Assembly (NCBI GenBank): GCA_019648995.1
Contig: BLXT01002238.1
Location: forward strand, 65,752 to 88,916
Length of the DNA: 23,165 nt
Origin: Plakobranchus ocellatus
Lineage: Eukaryota; Mollusca; Gastropoda; Plakobranchidae
Reading direction: 5' to 3'
Part shown: in pieces, positions 1-11,900 of the stretch
Layout of the letters: each line of letters begins with the position of its first letter
Position numbering within the stretch: the first letter of the stretch is position 1
The notes under the pieces: model-generated
The model's input: only the letters and a program-made list of their open reading frames with translations
Told to the model about the DNA's origin: nothing
Database searches by the model: none
Translations under genes and position numbers: made by a program

Positions 1-1212
1 ACACACACACACATTCTCAACCTGCGTCTTTTCTTCTTCTTCTCTCTCTCTTATCTATCACTTCAAAATGTTTAGCTAACATTTGACACTGATGACTTTG
101 TTCTTCACATAAATAAAAATTCTTTGCAATCTTCCAGTATACTTTTTTTTGAAAAGTTCATTCACTCTTCAATCAAAGACCCAAGATATTTAAAGATTTA
201 TAATCCCAGCTTTCCACACACAATGATAATCTAATAGGCATTGATATGACTGGTCTTTCTTTGGAATGAAATAAGTAGTCCCAGTTAGAAAAGGTACATT
301 CCTGAAAATCAAAGTGGTTGTCCCTGAAATGACATTTAGTGAGGTGGCAGATCCGAGACTAAACTCAACTAAGTTCTTGCTTAAGAATTTTTTAGTTTTA
401 ACTTTGGATTTCTAAAAAAGAATTATTGCTGTGGTCTACTTTAACTGGCACCTAGACTTGCATTTTAGGAGATTCTGGCCTTCCCTTCTAATCTATTGGG
501 GTCGAACACAGATAGATAATTTGCTATCTACTTTAAGGTGAGGATATATTTTTTTGTATTTTGGACCAAGATTTTAATATTTATATTTAGATCTAGAGTC
601 TAGCATTCAGGAATATTTAGATAAAGGTGTAAATGTGACTCATAGCATAGATTCAAATCTAATTTTTGAATTGCTTTGGTTGAGAACAAATATTATATTT
701 ATTTTTCGTAGCACTACTTGCAGGCCAGAGCAAAATTTGGATTACTTGTTGCACACCAATTGTTCTTTGCTTGTTTGCAAAAAAAGTCCTAAAGTATTTG
801 GTGTTTCTTATGTTCAGTACATTTTCTGGGTTGCCGTTACTTAAACATGACTTTTTTTGAATGATGTATATATAACAGTTTCATATTTTTTGGGCTTTTG
901 TGTTACCTTCCCTTACCACAATTGACATATGGCCTTGAAAGAGAAATGACATAATTGACCTAGACACAATATTCTCTCTGAAGAGGCTTTCAATATAAAT
1001 AATTAGTAATGCTATCCAAAGATATACTTTTTGTGTATTGAAAAATTTAAATTGCTTGCATTATCTTTAAAAAAGGCATAAAATGAGTATTATTATTAAT
1101 TTTCTAATTAGTTATGAAAGAGTAAACTAAACATGAGCTGTTTGTTTTCCGAACTTTGATAGTACCTGAACATATAATAAATAACTTTTACTTCTAACCC
1201 CTCTAGTGCCTT

Positions 1213-1274
<62 letters not shown>

Positions 1275-3925
1275 TTCTCCCCCCCCCTCTCCCTCTCTAC
1301 CTCTCCCTCTTCTATGTCTCTCTCTTATGCTTGCTGATAGTGATGAGTAGTGAAAATATTTATTTAAGAAGAGGGTCATACCATACAAGCTCAATGCTCT
1401 ATTTTGCCATTTAAGTAATCTACTTTTGACATAGTCTACCTATGCAAATGTAATAAATCTAATCATCTTTATCATGAAAAAAGTTTTCTTGATTACACAT
1501 TGAAATCCTATTGTTTTAATGCAATAATCAATGTGTCAGTAGATGATGACAATAAAAACAGTAGTACTAAACAGACCATAATTTATCAACTCAGATTTCA
1601 ATAAGTACTTTTATGTTGCATCATAGTTATAGTGACATGTGTATGGGTGAAAGTTCTTCAGCTTTGGCTGCTATGCTAGGCAGTCAGAATTTCCTTAAGG
1701 CACTGTCTGCCAATGTGTGGATTGGGAGCAAGGCAGATATTGTGAATTTGGCTTTGGGTTTCCTTGAAAGTGAAAAATGAGAAAGACATTTTGGAAGTTT
1801 ATTTTACAATAAAGATAAAAAAGCAGTCCTGCTATCTTTATGTTATTTTTTGTGGAAAAAAAGTTTGGTGAACATCCATAACTTCCACTACTTGGGTGGC
1901 CACTGCTAAAATCCCATTAAATGGTCTGGTGCATGGAGGAAATAGAAATGCTCTTTCCTTTTATTTTTTGGATCAATTTGAAATCAACAACTATTGTATA
2001 CTATTTATTGATTTAAATGGCTTTGAACAGTATCTTCAATATATTTATTATGACGTGACCCAGTTGTCCATTTATGTTCCATATTTTATTCAAGCTGCCA
2101 TGCAAGGGGAAAAGAGAAACCCTTCCATGATCAATATTTCACGGGGTATCATTCCTGCAGACATGAATCCAACTTTATGTCATTGATTCTTTTACATGTA
2201 GTCAGTGCATAGAGATATGCTTGTAGCGCTCACTTGCAAAAATGAAGTAACTTGAAATGAGTGACCTTGCCTCAGATCTAGAGGTTAACCTTTATGCTTG
2301 CAATGATCTGATGGTAGGGATGCAGAGGCCGCTGACCTGAAACTAAAGGTGCCTCTCTTGATATCTCATTCTTTGTTTACTTTTCTTCCCATTGATTGAC
2401 ATGGAATCATTGCAATATTATAAAATGGATTGACTCTGTTGATCTGAAATCCATGGCTGTAAGCATACAGCTTGGATTCCGTGATCTTGACACAAAAACT
2501 GGTATTAAAATTATGGTCATTTGCATCTGCCGTAGATATAAAAAATAAATTTTTTTCAAGTCAGGCTTCTGTTTTGCAATTATTTTTAATGAGCAGGCTC
2601 AGGACTTTCTTTTCAGCTTTGAATGCTTTTATTGGGTCCCATCTAATCAGGCAACCATTTGGCGTAAATTATTTTTGTTTATTTCCCATGTAAAATTCCA
2701 AGAAAAAGAGAAATATGGGCATTGCCAATGATTGTGGATAAGAAGCCAATCTGATGATTCACCAACCTGAAACTTTGAAATAGTGGAACCATTGTTTGCA
2801 AGCAAAAATGTCATCAACAAATATACATGAGGTGAAATTTAGCTCTCTTCCATTGGTAAGATCCAAGCCAGGAGTTAAATTCAGCCCTATAAAGTAAGAA
2901 GTTTACTTTCAAAGATTTTGATTCATTGTAAGGTAAGGAAAATATTTCCAAGTTCAAGGCCTAAATGTATTGGCTTTTGATGAAGGTGAACTTAGTTCTT
3001 GTTCTGGAATGCCATATTAGAACTTTTTATCATCTGTAATGTTTTTTTTCATTGTGGTTATCTGTATGGTTTTTTTCATTGTAGTCTTTATTATTAGTTT
3101 CCCGTTTTTGTCTTTTTGATATTCATTGTGACCTAATTATATTAGATGGTTTGTATTACCTTGTAAAGACAAGATATGGAGAGCATTTGGTACTCTAGAC
3201 CTAATCATCCAAATGCATTCATTGTAGTCTTCTGTAGGCTTTACTTTTAGATGAAATCGATTCCAAGCATAGGATTTGTTAAAATTTAAATGTTATTCTA
3301 GATTAAATCTAGGTCTTACTTTAAAATATGTGTAGTTTGTATTATTTTCAAGTTCTATGGACTTCTTACAAGATAAGCCTTAAAAGAAATTTTTTAAAAA
3401 AGCATGTTACAAAATAAAAAATAAATTTTAAGTATTTGAAAAATAACTTTCTTTTGGATAAATAGATCAACAAGCAGAATTAGTAGAATATCATGAAAGT
3501 GACAACAAGTCAAATAACTGAGCAAAATATTTAACAATTTGAAATATATGCATTATTTTGATGCCTCTGATACCCAGCTTCAAGAGATATGTCATTTATA
3601 AACAACCACCACATCAGAAATATAAAGCAGTAGTCAAATATATTGTTGTAGACATCAAGATAATCTTTTTCAACAGATTAAAGAAGATTGAAGCCTCCTC
3701 CCCCAAATTTTTACCCTATCTCAAATAAGCCAGTTTCACTCAAGGAGAAAACCACCCTGGCTTTTTGGAAAATTACTTGGTCATGACCTTGGATTGTGAC
3801 GCAGTGCTTTGAATGCGGAATTGGGGCTCCAGGGTAAACATTGCTGATTTCCAGTCATAGTTTTAACTGTCTTCTCAGTGTATTTTGGTATTAGATTTAA
3901 AAGTCTTGCCATAGTCTATAACAAA
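1..3925. other. Non-coding, probably OPLAH intron
   Basis: No recognisable exon was found on either strand. The stretch begins with a short AC run (1-13) and CT/CTT-rich sequence to about 52. It contains the CT microsatellite near 1217. The phrase TTCATTGT followed by G or A recurs four times between about 3050 and 3230, without a fixed period. Open frames here (for example 1896-2186) lack family resemblance. The earlier OPLAH motifs, such as the GGAGGQH block expected just before exon 1, were looked for and not found. Confidence 0.6.
1217..1326. repeat. CT microsatellite followed by C run and CT-rich tail
   Basis: An uninterrupted CT dinucleotide run extends from about 1217 to 1270. It is followed by GTGTTT, a nine-C run (1279-1287), and imperfect CTCC/CTCT sequence to about 1326. 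The Arg/Glu-rich open frame on the opposite strand is a product of this repeat, not a gene. Confidence 0.95.
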
Positions 3926-4132
3926 ATGGGAAAGAAAAGATGTGCCTGGGGCACATGCAACAGTGACAGTTGTTATAGTAGCGAAGACTATATGAGTGGC
4001 GTAACATTTCGACCATTCCCAAAGCTGAAAATACAACTTGAAAAATGCAGAGGATGGATCATGTTGTGTAATAGCCCTCACACAGACCTCAGCGTTGACA
4101 AGATTGGTGGTGATCATTATGTTTACTCAAAA
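3926..4132 (+). CDS. THAP-type zinc-finger protein, first exon only, possibly degenerate
   Basis: The frame opens at the first ATG (A at -3) with MGKKRCAWGTCNSDSCYSSE and continues through VTFRPFPKLKIQLEKCRGWI and CNSPHTDLSVDKI to HYVYSK. There a consensus donor, GTAAGT, follows in phase 0. The order is that of a THAP (C2CH) DNA-binding domain as found in many invertebrate paralogues: an N-terminal C-x4-C pair, the conserved Trp, then a segment that normally ends 'YVCSKHF'. Here the third zinc ligand is Tyr instead of Cys (TAC, one base from TGC), so zinc binding should fail unless this is a real variant. The final His would be in a second exon, which I could not find before 5831. It is either a relic or the start of a separate gene nested in an OPLAH intron; no function beyond likely DNA binding can be inferred. 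Confidence 0.6.
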
Positions 4133-5831
4133 GTAAGTGTGGCCGTACTCGTAATTTATAGATCTAGGAATGTCACTGCGAGATTATTTTTTTTTGGGAG
4201 GGGAGGGGGGCTCCACGCCCGCAAACCACCTCGAAGTAACTAAACAAGGTTGGCCTAGATCTAGATCTAGTGTTTAGAAGGCTAATAATAGACGTTACAA
4301 AGAAGACAAGGTGTATAGGTGAAAACAATTTTCAACCTACAATTTGCCTTGGTGAGACTATTTGCAATGAATGTCAATATTAAGGAATTTTTTTTACAGG
4401 ATCTTAGCATAGTTTTATAGGATATTTCTCGGGTGTAGAATCTCTGTTTATTCATGAATAGTTTGAACTTCCAGAAGTTCTCATTCACTATGGTGTTAAG
4501 CAAATCAAAGTTAGAACAGGGATCTTGATATGGAATCCAAATTAGAGGTTGTAATCTAAATTAAGAATATTTTGTTTTTCATTTATACACTCATGGTGTG
4601 CATAGAGGTTGAATCTACAATTTATCTTCTGGACCTAGATCTAAAGTAAGATCTCAGTAGACCAATTAATTTCAAACTAAAGCTAATCCGAGTCTACCCA
4701 GTGAGTTTCACTTTCTTCTACTAATTGGGAAACACTTTGGGAAAAAAGGGCCAGTCTATATTTTCCCGAACACACTACTAATTTTTAAGGGGATCTGTGC
4801 TTCTAGATCTAACTTCATCAGCTGAGATGGAGTACGAGTATGTCAGTGATGCCGTTTTTAATTCTTCCTTCACAAATTACTTATGAAATAAAGAGGTCAT
4901 AGGCCAAGTTATAATGTGAATTGTGTTACTTTCATACAATGTATGTATAATAACAATATTATGCCTGTGGCCTCTTCATTTTGTTGGTAACCGATGAAAG
5001 TAGATTTAGAAGCATGGGTCTCCATAACATGAATTTCCTCTGTATTTTTACTGCCTCAGTCCATATCTTTCTAGTTTAGGGTAATGCCTCAGCAATCCCA
5101 TACTATGATTACTGGACCATGCCAGGAACAATAATATGTCAAATGACGTTATCAGCAGCAAAATGGAGAGGTTGTTGTCACATTCCAGAAGAGATGGCAC
5201 AGTTAAATAAAATTATGTGCCATCTTCTTGCGCAACCTGCAGTTTTGATTTAATTATGTCAGACTGGCATTCTAATATCCCATCTGGAGCAACTTCAAAG
5301 GCCCAGATATACTGCTTGAGTTCACAATTTAATAAGTACTTTTTTTTTTTTTTTAATTTCAGTAATAACAACGCCCCCTTTTCTCAAAAAGTCTTTCAGG
5401 TCATCTATATTTTTCAATTTAAAATCCATTCTCCCACATGTAACTTCAGAAAAAACCCAATAACTAACTTTAAAGCCTCTCTGTAGCTTTGAAATGATTA
5501 ATATGGGTCTGTAATGAACGTCTAAGACTCCGAAAACTGTACAGATTATAGGTCTAGATCTGACTGAAATTCGGGTTTGTTTTGCATCTGTGCCCCATCG
5601 CGACGAAACCACAAGGCAAACCATGTCAAAAGTCACTGAAAAAAGACGTCATTGCTGGACTTCCCCCCTGGATGTAATAAGCTTATTCGTCAAATATTTT
5701 GCTTAGCTATTTGACATCTTATCACTTTCGAGATATTTTACGTATCTGTTTGTTGATCTTGTTATCCAAAATATATTTAAATAATCCCCTTTAGATAAAA
5801 GTATGTGATCAGTCTTTGCTTATTGGTTCAG
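4133..5831. other. Non-coding between THAP exon and OPLAH exon 1
   Basis: No exon was recognised. Just after the THAP donor there is a T run and a G-rich patch (4196-4210). Several copies of the palindrome AGATCT cluster between 4160 and 5561, two of them adjacent at 4257-4268. A T run of 14 lies at about 5341-5354. Confidence 0.6.
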
Positions 5832-5920
5832 GTATTCAGGTATCTTATCAGCCTATGGAATGGCACTTGCTGATGTTGTCTATGAAGCCCAAGAGCCTTG
5901 TGCTGTTACATACGAACAAG
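5832..5920 (+). CDS. OPLAH: OPLAH exon 1 of window (end of HyuA-like half)
   Basis: The first base completes a codon begun in an upstream exon outside the window (probably Arg or Lys). The exon then reads [16 protein letters not shown] followed by [13 protein letters not shown], and ends in phase 1 before donor GTATTC. The SA-x-G-x-A-L-A-D-V-V core is the best conserved signature of this part of 5-oxoprolinases. A second AG at 5838-5839 could also serve as acceptor. I prefer the one ending at 5831 because it keeps the expected Tyr-Ser-Gly before the core. Confidence 0.92.
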
Positions 5921-8900
5921 GTATTCATTTGAATTTAAGCAGATGTTTGTAGCTGTTTGATTTCACCAAAATTATTTTTAAAAATTCTTCAAACTTAATT
6001 TTTTTTTGTAAGCGTCATTAACCATTGAACTTTTATTCTACTTTTCTTCTCTCCTTGCTATGAAAACAGAATTATTTGGACTTAAATCTTATTGATAACA
6101 TTCCATAAAATTTCATCTCCATAGAATTTCAAATTTTATCTGTTTCTTACATATGCCTGTGTAGCACCACAACATAGTAGTTTTGATTGATTTTAGCATG
6201 TTCACTGATATTCACCTTCTGTGAGACACCATATATTTATGTTTTTTTAAATTTTTGTAGCAAACTTTCAGCAGATAGATGCCAGATTAAAAGTGCTTGA
6301 AATTGACTGTCATAGAGCTTTGAAGCAACAAGGTTTTAAGAGGTAAGATATATCATGTCAAAAATGATGTGTCTCCTACTCCCCTTTTGCCAGTTTACAT
6401 AAAATTCATTATGGTGATATTTACACTTAATACTAATATTTTGTATAAAATTGATAATGAAGGTTGAGAAAGTTTTAAAAAAGTTATGAAAGCATGTTGA
6501 AGGTTCATGAATAACTTTGTTTGCAAAGATGTAGTAATACTTACAAAACCTCTGGTCTAATATTTAAAAAAATAGCTGCAGATGTTTCAAGATTATATAA
6601 ATGGTAAAGAATTTACTTTTATGTAATAAAAAGTTATTAGCGAAAATTTGTCACACTGGGTCTTCCATAGGTCAATGGTTTAATTCACCCCTTTTTTTAT
6701 TAAAGTGCCCAGATCGAGACTCAACCCTTTCTGCACATGCGTTACAAAGGTACGGATTGCGCTCTCATGTGTTCCAATCAGTTTCCAGCTCAGAATGATA
6801 CAAGCTCTTATGGAAACTTCCTCAAAGCTTTTCTTAATAGGTATGCTTATGTTGAAAGTTAATATTTAGCTGATGCATAGAAAAGCACAAATATTTCTGA
6901 ACATATGAACAGAAAGAAAAATTAAAGTGTCATGATTCAGTACATATATAAAATAATGTATTACTTAATATTTAATCTCAATATTTTGTTTTTGAGAGTT
7001 TGTGACTTCATACCGTAAAGTCTGAAACTTTAAAAATAATTATTGTCTGCTTAAGGGATTATTTATAACAAAAATATTTTTAAAAACTTTAGAGCTATTC
7101 TTAATTTTGTGGTGACCATTTTATCCTTTGTCTATGATTCTTGTGTGGATCTCCTCATCTGGGCATTCAGGACAACAAGAATATTGACAAGTTTCAAAAC
7201 AGATCTTATGCAGGCTATATAGTCCAAATTATTTATGTTCGTTCAAATCTAAAAATACAAATTAATAAAAAGAAAGAAAAAAAATATTTGGCATTCAGGA
7301 CAACGATAATATCAAAAAGTTTGCCGAACACATCTGATTCTGGCTATATTTTGTGAATTATTTATGGCTGATCAAATCTAAAAAAATAAGTAAATAACTA
7401 CTTTGATGATTTTATTTAGAGAAAAAAAAAGGATATTGAGGGGTTTTGTAAGCTCCATAGATATTGCAAAATTGTAAAAAAAATTGCAGTAGTAATAGGT
7501 TAGTTTATGTAAAACAAATCATAGAAATAAGTATTAAGTATATTTATTCATGATTACTCATGATTTCTTAAATGGGACCAACCTTGACTTTTGATGCTTG
7601 TGAAAGTCCCAACACTATTGAAGTAATTTTATTGGAATTTTTAGACTTTCTGTTTGCCAGGAAGGATACTATACGTAACTGAAACAAGAGATCAACCTCT
7701 CTTGCCTTATGACTTACTTGAAAGAGCTTAGAATTTACAGCACATTCTTATATTTGACAATTTTGTCACATTTCCATTATGCACACTGTTTCTTTTATAT
7801 TCTGTCTGTTTTAATGAACAGTAGCCTTACAAAGTGTCAAGACAGATGTTTGAAATCTGAGATCAACTGAGGATGCACTGTAATATACCAACGAAGAATC
7901 ATTAAAGACATTCTTATTAAGTTTTTAATAAATTAATTTTAAAGATGAATTGGAGAGAAGAAACTTACATGGATTAGGTTTGTAGGCAAGGAGATTGAAA
8001 TCAATTACAGTAGGAAACATATATGGAATTTTTCTAGATATGAGTGCTTTGGATAATCTAGTCTGACTTCACTCAATCTGAATTTTGTTTGCAGCAGAAA
8101 GTTATGATCTTTGAAATTTTGGGATGATATTGCATCATTATAATATTAATGCTCCACCTAGAAAACATTTTTCTGTGTCAAAATGGTCATACTTTATATA
8201 TTTGAACTATATAGTGTTTCTTTCAAGCCCAAGTCCTATTACAATTTTAGATGAAGAACAATCTTCTTTTAATTTTCTCAGCTTATACAAAATCTCACCT
8301 CAAAATGTGAATGTATCTTCCCATCAAGCATTTCAATATTTCATTCCCCATTAGAGCATTTTTCTGTGTCAAGATGGTCATACTTTAGATATTTAAAGTA
8401 TATAATGTTTCTCGTAAGTCCAAAGTCCCAATACGATTTCAGATGAAGAACAATCTTTTTTATTTTCTCAGCTTGTACAAAATCTCACCACAAAATGTGA
8501 ATGTATCTTCTGATCAAGCTTTTTAATCTTTCAATCACCATTAGGTCTGGGTTATCCATTCCTGAATGAATGCATTTGCCAAATCATTCAATGTGATAGT
8601 TTTAAAATTACCTATACTGGAATTTTATTTTAAAAGACAATATGTCTGCTTGGGCAGAATGGTGAGGAGAGGCAAAAAACACATATTGTACCGCAAGAGC
8701 CATTTGCATTGAATGTCAAGGCCATAATAAACTTATTATGTAGGCTTATCTTTGTTTGCATTGATTCATAAAGTCATCAGTTCAAAACTGTCTTTAGCAA
8801 TTTATTTCACAAAAGACTGAATATACAATGTGCTGTCATTAAAAAAAATAATTCTTGAAGCTCTAGCTTTTGAAAAAGACAATACATTCTGCAGACTTGC

Positions 8901-11900
8901 CAACCAGTACACACTTGTGTATTAGACCACATTGCATATCTCCTTTTTTGAAAAATGATTCTGTGGGTTGAATAAGCACTTTTGTAAAAAGTGTGCAAAA
9001 ACTGGAGTGTTGAGGAAAAAAAATGAGCATTTTCATGTGGAGGGATTGGCAAAAAAGCATTCTTCAAGTGGTTTCAAAACTTAAGTTTTAAGGATATACT
9101 GTTTTAAGCACAGTCAAGGTTTCTTGACATTTTGTAAAAAAGCCATTACATCCTAGAGCAGCCATTCAAAACATGAGATCCTAATGTAAATCTTACGAAA
9201 TATGAAAGATTATAGCAAAAGTGCAATTGGCATTGAATATTTTGGTTGCTATATTTTACTTCATAGGTTTGTAAATTTAATAAAAACTGTTGCTTGTCTG
9301 CTCTGGTGCTTGTTTTTAAAGTTTCATATTGTTTCAATACATGCTTATAAGCAACCCTCCCATGGCCAGTAAGGTATTCAATTGCTGTGAAAGTTTTGTA
9401 GGCATAAGGATGATTATATTTTGTTTTGCATGCACAGGGTGATGATGACAATCACCACAATGATGTGATGACAATAAAGATTAATATTAATGATGATGAT
9501 GAAAATAGAGATGATACTGATAGAGATGGTGAGGAAAATGTAATGAAGGTGGCGATGATGAAAGTGATGGAGGTGATGATGATGAAGGACATACTGGTAA
9601 TAATAATTATCATGATGATGATAATAGCAAATGTGATGGAGGTGCTGAGAATGATGATGGTGGTAATGATGATGGTGCCGATGAAAATGATAATGATGAT
9701 GAAGGGATTTATGAAAACAGTGATGACATTGCTGCTGCTGATGAGAATGATTATCATGACAAAGATAGTTTTGGAGAGGAGGATGATGTGATGGTTTTAG
9801 TAATGTTCTGATGAAAATGGGAAGACAATTGATTACGATATCTTTATCTTTGTGCCATTTGCACTTTAAGCAATTGATAAGTGAATGGTCCTTTCCATAA
9901 GCTCAATATCAAACAAAAGTAGGCTCTGAAAGTAGGCCCACAATAAAGACTAATAATAATCCAAGTGATGTAAACAGTGAAACTGAATGGGCATGAACAT
10001 TAACAACATGCAAATTACCTATTGATAAAAGCCAGACAAGGCTGTTCAAATAAGCCTGTGGGAGTCTTTGAATTCGCCTGCAGGCATGAAGAATAGGCAT
10101 AGCTTTTGATCTAATTATACCACAGAGATAAAATCGGTAGCTAGACTACTAAGCTTGCACTTTACCATTTTCAGCTCACAAGGGGTCCAATTTTTCAAAT
10201 CGATTTTTCGTATATGTTAATTTTTTAATTTGTTCAACAGCTGCTTGGTAGGTAAAAAAAGGTCTATTGAAGCTTTCTGAGAGCCTCAGTATCTAGAATG
10301 ATCTCGTGTGAAAAATATTAGAAAATTAGAAATGATTGTGCCGTTTTTGACGCATGACTTAGAGTGAAGTTAAGGGTGCTAAATTAAAAAGATATTCATT
10401 TATTTCATTGGTTAGCTTATAAATGTAGCCCATCTACAAGTATAAGCAATTTAAAAAGGATTTTGCCAAGTCACTAGTCTTTGATTTGAATCCACCAATA
10501 AGGTGGCCTTAAAGATGCATAGGTTTTCAGGGATGTATGAGGTCAGTTTTCTGATTGGACCAATAATGTAGGATTTCTGCATTTATTGCAAAAGCACTCT
10601 GTCAATAGAATGGATGTTTGAAAACGTGGATAATTTCTTTTCCTCCAAAGGTTTGCTAGTCGATTTATTCAGAGCCAAAATGCTGCAAAATTACATCCCT
10701 CAGGTAAAATAGTTTGTCTACTAACTGCTTAATACATGCCATCCAGCTTACACAGATTTCCAGTTTCTGGATTGTAAATGCCATTCCTGCAGATACAATT
10801 TTTGCTTGTTATAAAGATTGTTCAATTTTTCCATGTTTGATTGTAAAGATGAAATCTTTAAAATCACTTTTCAATATTTTTTATATTTTTTCAATATTCC
10901 TAAGTGTATTGTCTGAAGCCATAAAGATATGGCCAGGTTCAAAATTAGCTTGGCACTGCATAATATAATATAAAAAGCTGAAGCATGTCCTTGTTGCGCC
11001 TGCCTGAACTTTTTGTAAAGGCAACAAGCCTTTGTGTGAAAGAATTTTATAGCTTGACTTTATCATTTCAGGCAGTGCTAATGCCTGTTGAGATCAGGAG
11101 ACACTGAGATATTGTTGAAATCCCCGGACAGGAAACCTTATTCCTCTTACCCTCTTGTTTGACAGCTCTAAACTTTGCCTTATATGCCATAAATTTACAG
11201 ACATGGCAGAGTTTCTCTGTATTGTGCATGCCTAAGACAGATTTCACATGGTTCATTGTAATGAAAATATTAATGTATATTTTGATGCTTTTAGTGGTGT
11301 TATAAAAGCTACTGTATGAAGTCGCCTGTATGACATTCACCAACATAATAAACTATGTATCAGCTTTACATTGCAAGGATGATTCATCGTAAGCTTTAAC
11401 ATGTATTTGGTCTCTGCTGTAAATGTTGATTATAGGATGGTAGTTCTTAATTCATTCTTTTCCCTTTATATATTTTATTTTGAGTAACCACTGTTTTGTT
11501 TTATCAACAAAAATTTAAAGTGCCTGTGTATGTATGTGTATGTATGCATTTGCATGGGAGTGTATATTAATCTTTATGCACGCTGGCATCATAGTGGATA
11601 TTAAACCAAAAGTTAGACAAGGAAAAACTATTAGATCTGTTTTAAAAACACAGTAGGGTATGCATGTGCATTGGCAAGTAAAAAACACCAAGTGCATCAG
11701 AGGAGTCTGTGGCAGTCTAGTGACACTTTGAGTTGTTTTAGATAAAAGGGGATGATTACCACAAAGTTAATTTACCCACAAATTTCAGATGCAAAATGGA
11801 ATTGTCACCCAGTTAAAGGGTATCTGATATGGGCAATACAGCATGTCTCTGGAAATTTTTTCTTTAAATTCTGTAAATCCATGATATGATACAATGTATG

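Noticed and set aside
1203-1394. Arg/Glu-rich reverse-strand open frame
   Set aside because: It is the translation of the CT microsatellite.
1896-2186. 96-codon forward open frame as a possible gene
   Set aside because: It has no ATG at its proposed start, no resemblance to a known family, no splice-site support, and is AT-rich like its surroundings.
3040-3235. Recurring TTCATTGT[GA] phrase as a tandem repeat
   Set aside because: The spacing is irregular and the flanks do not align.
9426-9791. Met-rich 121-codon forward frame and the Ile-rich reverse frame
   Set aside because: Both are read from GAT/ATG triplets and show no protein-like composition or domain.
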